A stretch of DNA of 40,606 nucleotides from Candidatus Acidiferrales bacterium (GTDB lineage Bacteria; Acidobacteriota; Terriglobia; Acidiferrales; UBA7541), in contig JASHRC010000165.1 of assembly GCA_030037525.1 (NCBI GenBank), positions 1 through 40,606 on the forward strand, read 5' to 3'. The position numbers and the translations under genes were made by a program. The notes below the pieces were generated by a model. It was not told where the DNA came from. It did no database searches and was given only the letters and a program-made list of their open reading frames with translations. Of this stretch, positions 14,519 through 23,213 are shown piece by piece (the first letter of the stretch is position 1; every line of letters starts with the position of its first letter).

Positions 14519-15058
14519 ATGGAACAGGAAATACTCAAGGTCCTCATTCGCCACGCCGCCATCGAAAGGCGTGTCCGAGCGGTCGCTCGCCATATCACTG
14601 GCGACTTCAAGGGCCAGCGCGTTCATCTGATCGGCGTCCTCAAGGGCGCGTGTATTTTCCTGTCGGACCTGGTCCGGGAGATAAACCTTGAAACTTCGAT
14701 CGACTTCATCGCCGTCTCCAGCTACGGCCGAGGCAAGGATAGCTCCGGGCAGGTCCGCCTGCTGAAGGACCTGGACTCGAACATCCAGGGCCTGAACGTC
14801 ATCCTAGTCGAGGACATTCTCGACACCGGCCTCACGCTCAATTATCTGCTTCGCGTCTTGAAGCAACGGAAGCCGAAAAGCCTGCGGGTGGCGGCGCTGC
14901 TCGATAAGCCCGCTCGCCGGCTGAAAACCGTGAAAGCGGATTACGTCGGCTTCAAAATCCCAAACGACTTTGTTGTCGGCTACGGCCTCGATTACGCCGA
15001 GCGCTACCGCAATCTCAAGGACGTCTGCGTTCTCTCGCTTCTGCCAGAGCAATCGTAG
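14519..15058 (+). CDS. hpt: hypoxanthine phosphoribosyltransferase
   Basis: 179 residues, the usual length for the enzyme that salvages hypoxanthine and guanine with PRPP. The PRPP-binding motif ILVEDILDTGLTL lies at about 95-107. HLIGVLKGACIFLSDLVR (36-53) is the conserved N-terminal loop, and SSYG (67-70) follows. The C-terminal VGYGLDYAERYRNL is the usual purine-binding end. ATG at 14519 lacks a strong Shine-Dalgarno sequence. It stands between fhs and the phosphatase gene as a single-gene unit. Confidence 0.95.
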   Translation: MEQEILKVLIRHAAIERRVRAVARHITGDFKGQRVHLIGVLKGACIFLSDLVREINLETSIDFIAVSSYGRGKDSSGQVRLLKDLDSNIQGLNVILVEDILDTGLTLNYLLRVLKQRKPKSLRVAALLDKPARRLKTVKADYVGFKIPNDFVVGYGLDYAERYRNLKDVCVLSLLPEQS

Positions 15059-15106
15059 GTCCCTCGGCTCCCCTCTCTTGGACGATCCGGTACGCCGGGA
15101 CTCCGC

Positions 15107-15115
15107 TGCTATAAT
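15107..15115 (+). promoter_or_regulatory. extended -10 promoter of the GAF-GAF-SpoIIE gene
   Basis: TGCTATAAT is a perfect extended -10 element (TGN plus TATAAT) with no good -35 box at normal spacing. Transcription would start near 15122, leaving a 5' leader of about 90 nt before the ATG at 15214. Confidence 0.45.
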
Positions 15116-15213
15116 GACTTGTCTGGAAGGCCGAAGCGGGGAAGAAAGACCTTCGACGCGCGCATCCATGGCGTTTGCCGCACCGCCGGTAAGAGTGCGC
15201 TCTAGCGAATCCA

Positions 15214-16965
15214 ATGGACTCGATCGACGTCAATTCGGTGCAGGAAATCCCTACCGAGACGCTGGCCGTCCTGTCGGAGATCGGCCAGGAAATCAACGCC
15301 TCGCTGAATCTCGATCAGGTTCTTGCCAGCGCGGCTCAGCAGGTGCGGCGGCTCATCGACTACGAGATTTTCGCGGTACTGCTGCCCGAGGCCAGCACCG
15401 GCAACCTGTATGTCCGCTTTGCCATCGGCCATCGCACCGAAGTCGTTGAGAACTGGCGGATTCCGGTTGGCGACGGCATCATCGGCACGGCCGCCGCAAC
15501 CGGGCAGGCCGTTCGTGTTGGTGACGTTACGAAGGACCGGCGCTATCTGCCCGCCGTCGATCAAGTGCGTTCGGAAATCGCCGTGCCGCTGATCGTACGG
15601 GGTCGCGTGATCGGCGTGATGGACATCGAAAGCCGACAGCTCGATTACTTCACGCCCGCCCAGCAGCAGATTCTCACACTCGTCGCCAGCCGCATCAGTA
15701 CCGCTGTCGAAAATGCGCGCCTCTACGAGAGCGCCCAGAAACAGGCCGAAACCCTGCTGCTGCTCAACGAGATCGGCCGCGAAGCCAGCTCGAGTCTGGA
15801 GGTCGAGGAAGTGCTGCGCCGCGCGGTGGAACTCACCAAACGCCTGATCGACTACCAGATCTTCAGCATTCTCCTCTACGACGAAAGCGCTGGCGTCTTT
15901 CGCCACCGGGTCACCGTGAAGTTCGGCCAGCGCGTGCAGGAAAAGTCGACCGTCCCGCTACATGAGGGAATCGTCGGCGCCGCTGCGAAGCTTCGACGCC
16001 CGATCGCAGTTCCCGACGTGTCTCTTGATCCGCGCTACCGCCTGCTGAACCCGGAAACGCGTTCCGAACTGGCCGTCCCCATGATCTATAAGAATCGCGT
16101 TGTCGGGGTGATGGATCTGGAGAGCCCGCAGCTCAATTATTTCACCGCTGACCACGTTCAGATTCTTTCGATTCTTGCCGCACATCTTGCCGTCTCGATT
16201 GAAAACGCCCGACTCTACGAACGAGTGGCGCGCGACGAAAACCGAATGGAGCGCGACCTGCATGCTGCGCGCCGCATTCAAGGCGCGCTGTTGCCGCGCG
16301 TGCCGGGCCCTGAATTCGGACTGGATATCGCCGCGCGGGTTGTATCCTCGCGCGAGTTGAGCGGAGACCTGTACGACCTTCTGCGCTACGGCCCGCACGA
16401 CCTCGGCATTGCGCTCGGCGACGTAAGCGGCAAGGGAAGCGCCGCGGCGCTCTATGGTGCGGTCGCCGTCGGAACACTGCGCAGCCTCGGCTCCCAAAAG
16501 CCTCGGCCCGCCCACATGCTCCACGCCCTCAATGGTTTTTTGGGCGAGCGCCTCATCGAAGGGCGCTTCATGACTTTGTGCTTTGCCACCTGGCAGCAGC
16601 GCCAGCGACGTCTGCGCGTTGCGAACGCGGGGCAAGAACAGCCGCTGCTCCTTCACGGAGGCCACTGCGACAAGATTCCCCTGACCGGATTTCCTTTGGG
16701 AATCTTCGAGGATGTCACCTACGACGAGAGAAGTTTTATCCTCGACCCGAACGACATCGTGGTGTTCTATTCAGATGGCATCGGCGACGCGCAGAGCCTC
16801 CATGGCGAATTCTTCGGTTCCAAGCGTGTCGCACAGATGGTGACTGAAAACCAGCACGTTTCCGCTGACGGCATCGCCGACAGAATCCTGGAATTGGTCG
16901 ACTCCTTTTCCAGTGGCCAGCATCCCTCCGACGACCGGACCCTCATCGTCCTAAAAGTGAAGTAG
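15214..16965 (+). CDS. GAF-GAF-SpoIIE (PP2C-type) serine phosphatase
   Basis: 583 residues: GAF 1 at about 25-170, GAF 2 at about 190-335, a short linker helix, then a SpoIIE/RsbU-type PP2C domain at 360-583. The two GAF domains are close copies of each other (SELAVP with GRVIGVMDIES or NRVVGVMDLES). Metal-binding acidic residues are visible: Asp385 in SGDLYD, Asp403 in GDVSGKG, Asp521 in FYSDGIGDA, and Asp574 in DDRTLIV. Such enzymes dephosphorylate STAS anti-anti-sigma factors in partner-switching cascades. Two STAS genes occur in this window (200 and 35972), but neither is adjacent. ATG at 15214 has no clear Shine-Dalgarno sequence. It ends 8 bp from the convergent hydrolase gene. Confidence 0.93.
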   Translation: MDSIDVNSVQEIPTETLAVLSEIGQEINASLNLDQVLASAAQQVRRLIDYEIFAVLLPEASTGNLYVRFAIGHRTEVVENWRIPVGDGIIGTAAATGQAVRVGDVTKDRRYLPAVDQVRSEIAVPLIVRGRVIGVMDIESRQLDYFTPAQQQILTLVASRISTAVENARLYESAQKQAETLLLLNEIGREASSSLEVEEVLRRAVELTKRLIDYQIFSILLYDESAGVFRHRVTVKFGQRVQEKSTVPLHEGIVGAAAKLRRPIAVPDVSLDPRYRLLNPETRSELAVPMIYKNRVVGVMDLESPQLNYFTADHVQILSILAAHLAVSIENARLYERVARDENRMERDLHAARRIQGALLPRVPGPEFGLDIAARVVSSRELSGDLYDLLRYGPHDLGIALGDVSGKGSAAALYGAVAVGTLRSLGSQKPRPAHMLHALNGFLGERLIEGRFMTLCFATWQQRQRRLRVANAGQEQPLLLHGGHCDKIPLTGFPLGIFEDVTYDERSFILDPNDIVVFYSDGIGDAQSLHGEFFGSKRVAQMVTENQHVSADGIADRILELVDSFSSGQHPSDDRTLIVLKVK

Positions 16966-16973
16966 GCGGGCGC

Positions 16974-18023
16974 TCAGTTCCGAGCCCCGCTGCTTTGGCG
17001 CGCCGGGTGCAGAAACTCTTCCACGGAGTGAAGGAACAAGTTCGGCTGATCAACAAAGGTCATATGGCCGCTTTTCGGCAGAATCACCATCTGCGAACTC
17101 GCAATTTTCTCATGCATTTCCTGGGAAAGAGAGGGATCGCACTCGTCATGATCGCCAACGACGATCAACGTAGGCACATGAATCCCCGCCAGGCGGTCCA
17201 CATACTCAACCGACTTCAAGTTCCCGTCGATCACGAACTCCCCGTCCGAACCCCACATTTCCCGGTAAAGATCCCAGGACATGACTCCGTTCTCGACCGG
17301 ATCGTAGTTGGGATCAGAGTGATTCTGATAAAGGTAGGGGAAATATCCCTCGCCCCATGCAGCAATCATGTACTGGTCGGGATAGCGGTTTTTGCGGTAG
17401 TCGGGCCCCTCGCCGAAGAGCCCTTTCTTCTCCATCGCGTCAATTCGATCCCGCAAATCGGGAGACATCTTCTCCTTCATCCGACGAAACACGTCATTCA
17501 TCTGCTGGGTGCTCGGAAACGTGCTCGCCAGAATCAAGTGAGTCAGATTCCTCTGATACTTGAACGCGTAGGCTTGGGCCAGAACCCCTCCATAGGAATG
17601 CCCCAGTAGGCTGATCCGTCCGAGCGCGAGGCCCTGGCGCACGGCCTCGAGGTCTTCCACCATATTCTCGACCGTGTAGCCTTTGGGATCTTCCAGCTGT
17701 TCGGATTTTCCCGATCCCCGCTCGTCGATAAAAATCAGCCGATTGTGCCGAGCGAGCGGCAGTAGATAGGGCAGGAAGTACTCGTGGGAGGCGCCCGGCC
17801 CTCCGTGAACGATCACGAGCGGCGCGCCGCGACCGACAATCACGTAGTAGATCAGCACGCCATGGGCATCTACGAAGCCTTCTTGCACGGGGTAATTGGC
17901 GGGCGCCGGGCTATGGACAGCCGCTTCGGGAGCTGCCACCGACTGCGCAGCCACGTTTACGCCTGGCGCAAAGCCATAGACATAGAGGAAAGCAGCGAAT
18001 CCCCATCGGACGGTGAACTTCAC
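16974..18023 (-). CDS. exported alpha/beta hydrolase, proline iminopeptidase-like (S33)
   Basis: 349 residues. An N-terminal signal peptide (MKFTVRWGFAAFLYVYGFAPGVNVAAQ) suggests a periplasmic location. S33 hallmarks: oxyanion-hole HGGPG at 73-77, DERGSGKS at 100-107, nucleophile elbow GHSYGG with Ser143, acid Asp293 in GDHDECD, and His320 in SGHMTF. Likely activity is cleavage of N-terminal Pro or a related small-molecule hydrolysis; most S33 substrates cannot be predicted from sequence. The start is GTG at 18023 with GGGAGG 8 nt upstream. It follows nadK by 33 bp and may be the last gene of that minus-strand run. Confidence 0.88.
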   Translation of the reverse strand: MKFTVRWGFAAFLYVYGFAPGVNVAAQSVAAPEAAVHSPAPANYPVQEGFVDAHGVLIYYVIVGRGAPLVIVHGGPGASHEYFLPYLLPLARHNRLIFIDERGSGKSEQLEDPKGYTVENMVEDLEAVRQGLALGRISLLGHSYGGVLAQAYAFKYQRNLTHLILASTFPSTQQMNDVFRRMKEKMSPDLRDRIDAMEKKGLFGEGPDYRKNRYPDQYMIAAWGEGYFPYLYQNHSDPNYDPVENGVMSWDLYREMWGSDGEFVIDGNLKSVEYVDRLAGIHVPTLIVVGDHDECDPSLSQEMHEKIASSQMVILPKSGHMTFVDQPNLFLHSVEEFLHPARQSSGARN

Positions 18024-18056
18024 GCGATAGACCTCCCGGAAGCAAATTGGCGGCGC

Positions 18057-18917
18057 CTAGCGCTCGCTCCACCGCAATTTGCTTCGCAGCACTTCGAAGT
18101 AGGTTTTCTTGGGGGGCCGCACCAGACTCACGCGGCTCGCCGATTTGGTGACGATCACGCGGTCCTTCGGCTCCAGCTGGAAGCCAACCTGCCCGTCCAG
18201 CGTGATATAGACGGGCTCGTTTGCTGGTGCGAAGTCCAGCTCGATCGTGGCGGTATGGGGAATCACCAGGGGCCGGTTGGTCAGCATGTGCGGGCAGATC
18301 GGCGTAATGACAAACGCGTCGAGCTGGGGATCGATGATCGGCCCGCCAGCAGCTAGAGAATACGCAGTCGACCCGGTGGGAGTCGCCACAATGATTCCGT
18401 CTGCGCGATAACGCCCCACGTGATTGCGGTCCACATACACATCGAATTCAAGCATGCGCGCAAGCGCCGCTTTCGTCGCCACCGCATCATTGAGCGCCCG
18501 CTGCCGCTCCGAGACATGCCCTTTGCGGATGATTTCTGCATCGAGCATCATCCGCTCGCTCGTGGTGTGCTTGCCGGCAATCACTTGCTCGAGGACGGGA
18601 TACAACTCGTCGAGCGTCACGCTGGTCAGAAAGCCGAGTCCGCCCAGATTGACTCCCAGGATCGGTATTCGATGGCTCCCGAGAGCGCGCGCTGCGGAAA
18701 GCAGCGTGCCATCACCCCCGAGGACGATGAGTAGTTCGATCTTTTCGCTGAGGCCGGTGCGCGGAAGTACTGGTGCGCGAAGGTCGACGCAGGCACGGGT
18801 TTCTTCATCCACGAACGTTTCGATATTCCGCTCGCCCAGCCATTTGAGCAGCGACGGCGTGACCGAGGAGACCAGTTCCCGGTTCGGCTTACAGATGACG
18901 CCAGCAGAGCGAATCAT
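18057..18917 (-). CDS. nadK: NAD kinase
   Basis: 286 residues. It phosphorylates NAD to NADP in the cytoplasm. The ATP-binding GGDGT lies at 67-71, the NAD-contacting LNDA at 142-145, and the diagnostic TGSTAYSLAAGGP at 181-193. The C-terminal LDGQ is also present. ATG at 18917 lies 23 bp after tlyA ends, with no strong ribosome site, so coupling to tlyA translation is likely. The tlyA-nadK order is common in many bacteria. Confidence 0.95.
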   Translation of the reverse strand: MIRSAGVICKPNRELVSSVTPSLLKWLGERNIETFVDEETRACVDLRAPVLPRTGLSEKIELLIVLGGDGTLLSAARALGSHRIPILGVNLGGLGFLTSVTLDELYPVLEQVIAGKHTTSERMMLDAEIIRKGHVSERQRALNDAVATKAALARMLEFDVYVDRNHVGRYRADGIIVATPTGSTAYSLAAGGPIIDPQLDAFVITPICPHMLTNRPLVIPHTATIELDFAPANEPVYITLDGQVGFQLEPKDRVIVTKSASRVSLVRPPKKTYFEVLRSKLRWSER

Positions 18918-18940
18918 CGGCGTGGAGCGAGCATCTTATG

Positions 18941-19723
18941 CTATTCGCGCGGCTTCGCGTGGAGAAAAAACTCTCGGTTTCCCTCCGCACCCCGGATTCG
19001 GCTCTCGCGCAGGCCCAGGATTTGGAGCCCTGCCTCGGCGGCCGATTCCTTGACCCGCTCGATGGCTTTCTGGTGCAGCTTGGTTTCCCGCACGATTCCG
19101 CCTGTGCCGACGTCGCGTTTCTCTAACTCGAACTGCGGCTTGATCAGGATCAAGAAGTCGGCGCCCGGCCGAGCCAAGGGCACCAGCGCCGGTAGAACCT
19201 TGCTCACCGAAATGAACGACACATCGACAACAATGAGGTCGACGGGCTCGCCGAGGTCTTGCGGCTGCAGATAGCGGGCATTGCGCTCCACCGGCACCAC
19301 CCGCGCTTCCTGCCGCAGCTTCCAATCGAGCTGGTCGATGGTCACATCGACCGCATACACCCTGCGCGCTCCGTGATGCAGGAGGCAGTCGGTGAACCCG
19401 CCATTCGAGCTGCCCACATCGAGGCAGACTCTGCCTTGCGCCTCGACTCCCAGGTCTTCCAGAGCGCCCTCGAGTTTCAGGCCGCCGCGGCTGACGTAGG
19501 TCGAGGGTGCGCCGATGAGTTCGATCTGCGCATCCAGGGCCACTTGCGTGCCCGGTTTTGTCGCCGGGGCGCCATTCACTCGCACCTGTCCTGCCAGCAG
19601 CTGGGCCTGAGCACGCTCTCGCGATGCGGCCAGCCCCCGCTCGACCAGCAGGACATCGAGCCGCGCCTTGCCCGGTTTGACTGCTTTTCTAGAAGAGGAA
19701 TGGCTTGAATACCCTCGGCTCAT
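18941..19723 (-). CDS. tlyA: TlyA-family rRNA 2'-O-methyltransferase
   Basis: 260 residues. A basic N-terminal tail is followed by an S4 RNA-binding domain (about 20-80, ARLDVLLVERGLAASRERAQ) and an FtsJ-like methyltransferase domain with the SAM loop LDVGSSNGGFTDCLL (101-115). The more usual sequence is DVGASTGGFTD, so two positions differ here. IKPQFE is conserved. TlyA proteins methylate cytidines in 16S and 23S rRNA; some members are haemolysin-like by name only. The start lies 13 bp after ispA ends. An earlier possible alternative start does not exist in frame within the gap. Confidence 0.93.
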   Translation of the reverse strand: MSRGYSSHSSSRKAVKPGKARLDVLLVERGLAASRERAQAQLLAGQVRVNGAPATKPGTQVALDAQIELIGAPSTYVSRGGLKLEGALEDLGVEAQGRVCLDVGSSNGGFTDCLLHHGARRVYAVDVTIDQLDWKLRQEARVVPVERNARYLQPQDLGEPVDLIVVDVSFISVSKVLPALVPLARPGADFLILIKPQFELEKRDVGTGGIVRETKLHQKAIERVKESAAEAGLQILGLRESRIRGAEGNREFFLHAKPRE

Positions 19724-19736
19724 ACGGCTGGATGGC

Positions 19737-20618
19737 TCAGGAACGCCGCGCCACCAGAAATTCCGCCACCTGTTTCAGGCGTGAAGCGCGTTCCCCGTAG
19801 AATGCAATTTCCGCGAGCGCCTTGGATTCCAGGTCCGCGGCAATCGCGCGCGATCTCTCGATTCCGTAGAGCGCCGGGTAGGTTGCTTTTGCCTGGGCCC
19901 GATCCTTGCCCGCAGTCTTACCCAGCGCCGTAGACGATTCCTCAACATCCAGCAAATCATCGACGACCTGAAATGCCCAGCCGATCCAGCCGCCGAATCG
20001 CCGCAGCCGCTCCACATCCTGTTCTTCTCCGCCGCCTGCAATCGCGCCCGCCGCGATCGACCCGCGAATCAGTGCCGCTGTCTTCGAACGATGAATGAAC
20101 TCGAGGGTCTCGGCATCGACGGGCTTTCCGCCCGCCTCGACGTCCGCCACCTGCCCGCCCACCATTCCGTCAACCGTCCCCGCGGCGGCTCCCATCTCCG
20201 CGATGACTCGGACGCAGCGCGCCGGCTCGATCGGCGCACCCGCCAGCGCCTGAAACGCCAGCGTCAGGAGCGCATCGCCCGCGAGGATTGCCATCGCCTC
20301 GCCAAACACCTTGTGATTGGTCGGTTTGCCGCGGCGGAGGTCGTCATTGTCAAGCGCAGGCAAATCGTCGTGGATCAGCGAGTAGGTGTGGATAAACTCG
20401 ATGGCGCATCCTGTCTGGATGGCTCCCTCCAGATTCTCGGTGAACATGCGGGCCGCCTCGATGCACAGCACCGGCCGGACTCTTTTGCCGCCCGCTGAAA
20501 TGCTGTACCGCATCGCACGGTGGATCAGAGCCGGAGGCGTGCTTTCCCTGGGAAGAATCCGATCGAGCGCCGCTTCGATCACCTGACGATCCGCTTCGAA
20601 AAAATCGGGGAGTTTCAT
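19737..20618 (-). CDS. ispA: short-chain polyprenyl diphosphate synthase (farnesyl diphosphate synthase type)
   Basis: 293 residues. First Asp-rich motif DDLPALDND (84-92) and second DDLLD (220-224) bind Mg-diphosphate. GGKRVRP (43-49) binds isopentenyl diphosphate. The inserted Pro-Ala between the Asp pairs of the first motif is typical of bacterial farnesyl or geranylgeranyl synthases. It makes the C15 (or C20) precursor for undecaprenyl carriers and quinones. In the minus-strand order xseB-ispA-tlyA-nadK it lies 51 bp after xseB. dxs, often found here, is absent. Confidence 0.94.
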   Translation of the reverse strand: MKLPDFFEADRQVIEAALDRILPRESTPPALIHRAMRYSISAGGKRVRPVLCIEAARMFTENLEGAIQTGCAIEFIHTYSLIHDDLPALDNDDLRRGKPTNHKVFGEAMAILAGDALLTLAFQALAGAPIEPARCVRVIAEMGAAAGTVDGMVGGQVADVEAGGKPVDAETLEFIHRSKTAALIRGSIAAGAIAGGGEEQDVERLRRFGGWIGWAFQVVDDLLDVEESSTALGKTAGKDRAQAKATYPALYGIERSRAIAADLESKALAEIAFYGERASRLKQVAEFLVARRS

Positions 20619-20669
20619 GCGGCGGCTGGCACTGGCAAATGGCGGCTTGCGAGCCTTAACAACGACCGA

Positions 20670-20942
20670 CTAGGACGATGATTCATCTTCGGGCTCAAAC
20701 GGCTCCGCCACGATTTTACCATCTGCCTTTTTGAGCAGGATTTCGACGCGCCCTTCGGCCTCCTCCAGCTGCTTTTGGCACTGGCGCGAAAGCTTCACGC
20801 CCTCCTCAAAGAGCTTCATAGCCTCGTCCAAAGAAAGCTCCGGGCTCTCCAGGTGCTTCACGACCTCTTCGAGCCGCCCGAGCGATTTCTCGAAATCGCC
20901 TTTGCGCGGCGGCTCGGTCGCTTTATTCGTCGTCGAGCTCAT
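20670..20942 (-). CDS. xseB: exodeoxyribonuclease VII small subunit
   Basis: 90 residues, matching XseB: FEKSLGRLEEVVKHLESPELSLDEAMKLFEEG then a coiled helix LSRQCQKQLEEAE. It binds the large subunit XseA in the enzyme that degrades single-stranded DNA. ATG at 20942 has GAGG 5 nt upstream. The acidic tail (EPEDESSS) is longer than usual. xseA is not in the window. First gene of the minus-strand operon with ispA, tlyA and nadK. Confidence 0.95.
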   Translation of the reverse strand: MSSTTNKATEPPRKGDFEKSLGRLEEVVKHLESPELSLDEAMKLFEEGVKLSRQCQKQLEEAEGRVEILLKKADGKIVAEPFEPEDESSS

Positions 20943-21057
20943 CGGTCCTCAGGTGCCGTTCGCTGTCGAAGGCAGCAAAAAAAAAGGCAAGGGCACGTCC
21001 ATCTGTGCAAACATTCTAGCGCGCCTGTAGAGGCTCAACAATCTCCCTTTTCAGAGC

Positions 21058-21086
21058 TTGCAGCGACCCGCGTCCCGATGCAAAAT
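21058..21086 (+). promoter_or_regulatory. possible promoter giving a leaderless DinB-family transcript
   Basis: TTGCAG (21058-21063), a 17-bp spacer and CAAAAT (21081-21086). The predicted start point falls at 21093, the first base of the ATG. Both boxes are imperfect, so confidence is low. Confidence 0.3.
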
Positions 21087-21092
21087 ACCGGC

Positions 21093-21641
21093 ATGCCCCT
21101 TGAATTCACCACCTCGTACGTACGGGATTCAACCGACCTTCTGCGCTATTACAAGAGGCTTGGGGAACAGGCCATGGCGCAAGTGTCTGACGAGGTGCTG
21201 CTGGCCACGCCCGATTCTGAATCGAACTCCATTGCCATCATCGTGAAGCATTTGGCGGGCAACATGCGCTCGCGCTGGACCGAGTTCCTCACCAGCGATG
21301 GCGAAAAACCGGACCGCAATCGAGACTCCGAATTTGAATCGCCGCCTCAAACGCGCGCCGAGATCCTTGCGTTGTGGGACTCGGCGTGGAAGATCGTCTT
21401 CGACTCACTCTCCCCTCTAACCGACGACGACCTGGGCCGCAGCGTCCGCATTCGCGGCGAACGCCATTCGGTGATGCAGGCAATCGACCGCCAGGTCGCC
21501 CATTACGCCTACCACATCGGCCAGATCGTCTACCTGGCAAAACATTATTCCGCCGAGCGCTGGAAAGCTCTCACCATCCCTCGAGGCAAATCGAGCGACT
21601 TCAATGCCCGCGTCACCGCAGGGCTCGCATCGCAGCGTTGA
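21093..21641 (+). CDS. DinB-like / DUF1572 metal-binding protein
   Basis: 182 residues from ATG at 21093. The DinB-like four-helix pattern shows the metal-binding His positions: KHLAGNMRSRW, and near the end QVAHYAYHIGQIVYLAKH. Many family members are thiol transferases or hydrolases that use bacillithiol or other thiols, but the substrate is unknown here. The frame is open upstream to 20775 through the xseB region, which is shadow sequence. An ATG at 21078 is the only near alternative. Neither has a Shine-Dalgarno sequence; a leaderless transcript is possible. Confidence 0.88.
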   Translation: MPLEFTTSYVRDSTDLLRYYKRLGEQAMAQVSDEVLLATPDSESNSIAIIVKHLAGNMRSRWTEFLTSDGEKPDRNRDSEFESPPQTRAEILALWDSAWKIVFDSLSPLTDDDLGRSVRIRGERHSVMQAIDRQVAHYAYHIGQIVYLAKHYSAERWKALTIPRGKSSDFNARVTAGLASQR

Positions 21642-21679
21642 TCAGCGGTCGCCCGAGTTGCCGCATTCTCCCCGCCGCC

Positions 21680-21688
21680 TGATAGAAT
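21680..21688 (+). promoter_or_regulatory. extended -10 promoter upstream of the CorC operon
   Basis: TGATAGAAT is an extended -10 element (TGN plus TAGAAT). A weak TTGCCG lies 19 bp upstream. Transcription would start at about 21695, one or two bases before the ATG at 21697. Confidence 0.45.
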
Positions 21689-21696
21689 CGAGAGCA

Positions 21697-21798
21697 ATGC
21701 TTTCCCCCGGGTCTTTTGAGGTTGCACCGCACGGGCGACGCGCGCCAGCGGCCGTTGCCAAAGCCCTTCGCATCCCCCCGAGGCCTCCCGCCCCATGA
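21697..21798 (+). CDS. possible leader peptide, translationally coupled to the CorC gene
   Basis: 33 codons from ATG at 21697 to a TGA that overlaps the CorC start (ATGA at 21795). The sequence is Pro/Ala/Arg-rich (ends in RIPPRPPAP) and resembles no family. Its ATG lies at the predicted transcript start, so it would be read leaderless. Translation ending exactly on the CorC start could drive reinitiation there, since CorC has only a distant GAGG. It may instead be plain 5' untranslated RNA. Confidence 0.35.
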   Translation: MLSPGSFEVAPHGRRAPAAVAKALRIPPRPPAP

Positions 21799-23213
21799 CT
21801 CCCCTGCACATCCTGGGAGTGGTCTTCCTGATAGGGATGAATGGCTTCTTCTCTGCCGCCGAATTCTCGCTCATTGCCGTGAGGCTTTCACGAGTCCGTC
21901 AGCTCGTCCAAGAGGGTGATCCGCGCGCCAAAATCGTCGAGCATCTCCTCAGCGATCTCAGTCGCGTCGTTTCTGGCGTACAAGTGGGGATCACGATCGC
22001 CAGCCTTTCTCTCGGCTATTTGGGCGAGATCACCCTGGCCGCACTCCTGCGGCCGTTCGTGGACAAAATGACGCGCCCCTGGGCGCCCATCCTGACCCAT
22101 GCCATTGCACTGATACTGGTGTTTGGTCTTCTGACCGTTCTGCAGGTCATCTTCGGCGAGCTCGTCCCTAAGAGCATGAGCCTTGCGCGAGCCGAGCGAG
22201 TAGCCCTGCTCATCGCTCGGCCATTCTATTGGTTCCTCAACACCTTCCGCTGGGCCATCGACTCACTGGACGGCATCGCCGAAAGAATCGTTCGCGCGAT
22301 GGGACTGGTCGCTCCTCATAGTCACACTCTGGTGCGCTCGCTTGAGGAGTTGCAAGTCATGGTTCAGCAGGCCCAAGACCGCGGGTTGATTCCTGCTGCG
22401 GAAGTACGACTCGTCCAAAATGCGATGGAGCTCGGGCAAGTCGAGGTGCGCGAGATTATGGTTCCGCGCCCGGATATGCACGCGCTTCCCGCCGACGCAA
22501 GCTTGGAAGACGCGCTGATTATGTTCGCCACCACGCAGCGTTCCCGCCTTCCGGTCTACGACGGCTCGCTCGACCACATCCTCGGCTTTGTGCACATCAA
22601 AGACCTGATCTGGGTGCTGCTGGAGCGCTCGCGTCAGACCGACGAGCATCTTCCCCCCTCTCCCTTCGAGCTGAACAAGCATCTTCGCGAAGCGCTGATC
22701 GTCCCGGAAACCAAGCCCGCCAGCGAACTCCTGATGGAATTTCGCTCCCGCCGGATGAGCCTCGCGCTCGTCGTCGACGAGTTCGGCAGCATTCTCGGAC
22801 TCGTAACTCTCGAAGACATCCTCGAGCAGATGGTGGGCAAGATCCACGACGAATTCGACGTGGTCGAGCAGCCGCTCGTTCTGCCTGACGGCAGTACTGT
22901 ATTCGACGGGGCGTATAAAGCGCGCGATCTCGAAGCCCACTACCACATCAAGCTGCCCGACGACGTTTCCTTCGAGACCGTCGGCGGTTTCGTGCTGAGC
23001 CGCTTGGGATTCCTCCCGCGCGGTGGCGAGAGCTTCGAGGCTGATGGATACCGCTTCACGGTGATGGAAATGGATCGCCGCCGAGTTTCGCGGGTCAAAA
23101 TCAAGCCCCTCACGGCTACACTCGATGCGGGCTCGCAGCCTTCTGATTCCGTTGCGGTTCCCAGGGAGCAGCTTGCGCCGGCCACAGCCGCCAAGGAACG
23201 CCGCCGAAAGTGA
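21795..23213 (+). CDS. CNNM/CorC-family membrane protein (DUF21, CBS pair, CorC_HlyC)
   Basis: 472 residues. An N-terminal DUF21 membrane domain (about 1-190; MNGFFSAAEFSLIAVRLSRVRQL at the start) is followed by two CBS domains (about 215-340; EIMVPRPDMHALP and DEFGSILGLVTLEDILEQ) and a C-terminal CorC_HlyC transporter-associated domain (about 355-435). The family is linked to Mg/Co efflux or regulation; older haemolysin names are misleading. The ATG at 21795 overlaps the stop of the leader ORF. Its own stop overlaps the GTG start of the next permease gene (GTGA), so the three genes are one operon. The link between CorC and peptide permeases is unusual. Confidence 0.94.
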   Translation: MTPLHILGVVFLIGMNGFFSAAEFSLIAVRLSRVRQLVQEGDPRAKIVEHLLSDLSRVVSGVQVGITIASLSLGYLGEITLAALLRPFVDKMTRPWAPILTHAIALILVFGLLTVLQVIFGELVPKSMSLARAERVALLIARPFYWFLNTFRWAIDSLDGIAERIVRAMGLVAPHSHTLVRSLEELQVMVQQAQDRGLIPAAEVRLVQNAMELGQVEVREIMVPRPDMHALPADASLEDALIMFATTQRSRLPVYDGSLDHILGFVHIKDLIWVLLERSRQTDEHLPPSPFELNKHLREALIVPETKPASELLMEFRSRRMSLALVVDEFGSILGLVTLEDILEQMVGKIHDEFDVVEQPLVLPDGSTVFDGAYKARDLEAHYHIKLPDDVSFETVGGFVLSRLGFLPRGGESFEADGYRFTVMEMDRRRVSRVKIKPLTATLDAGSQPSDSVAVPREQLAPATAAKERRRK

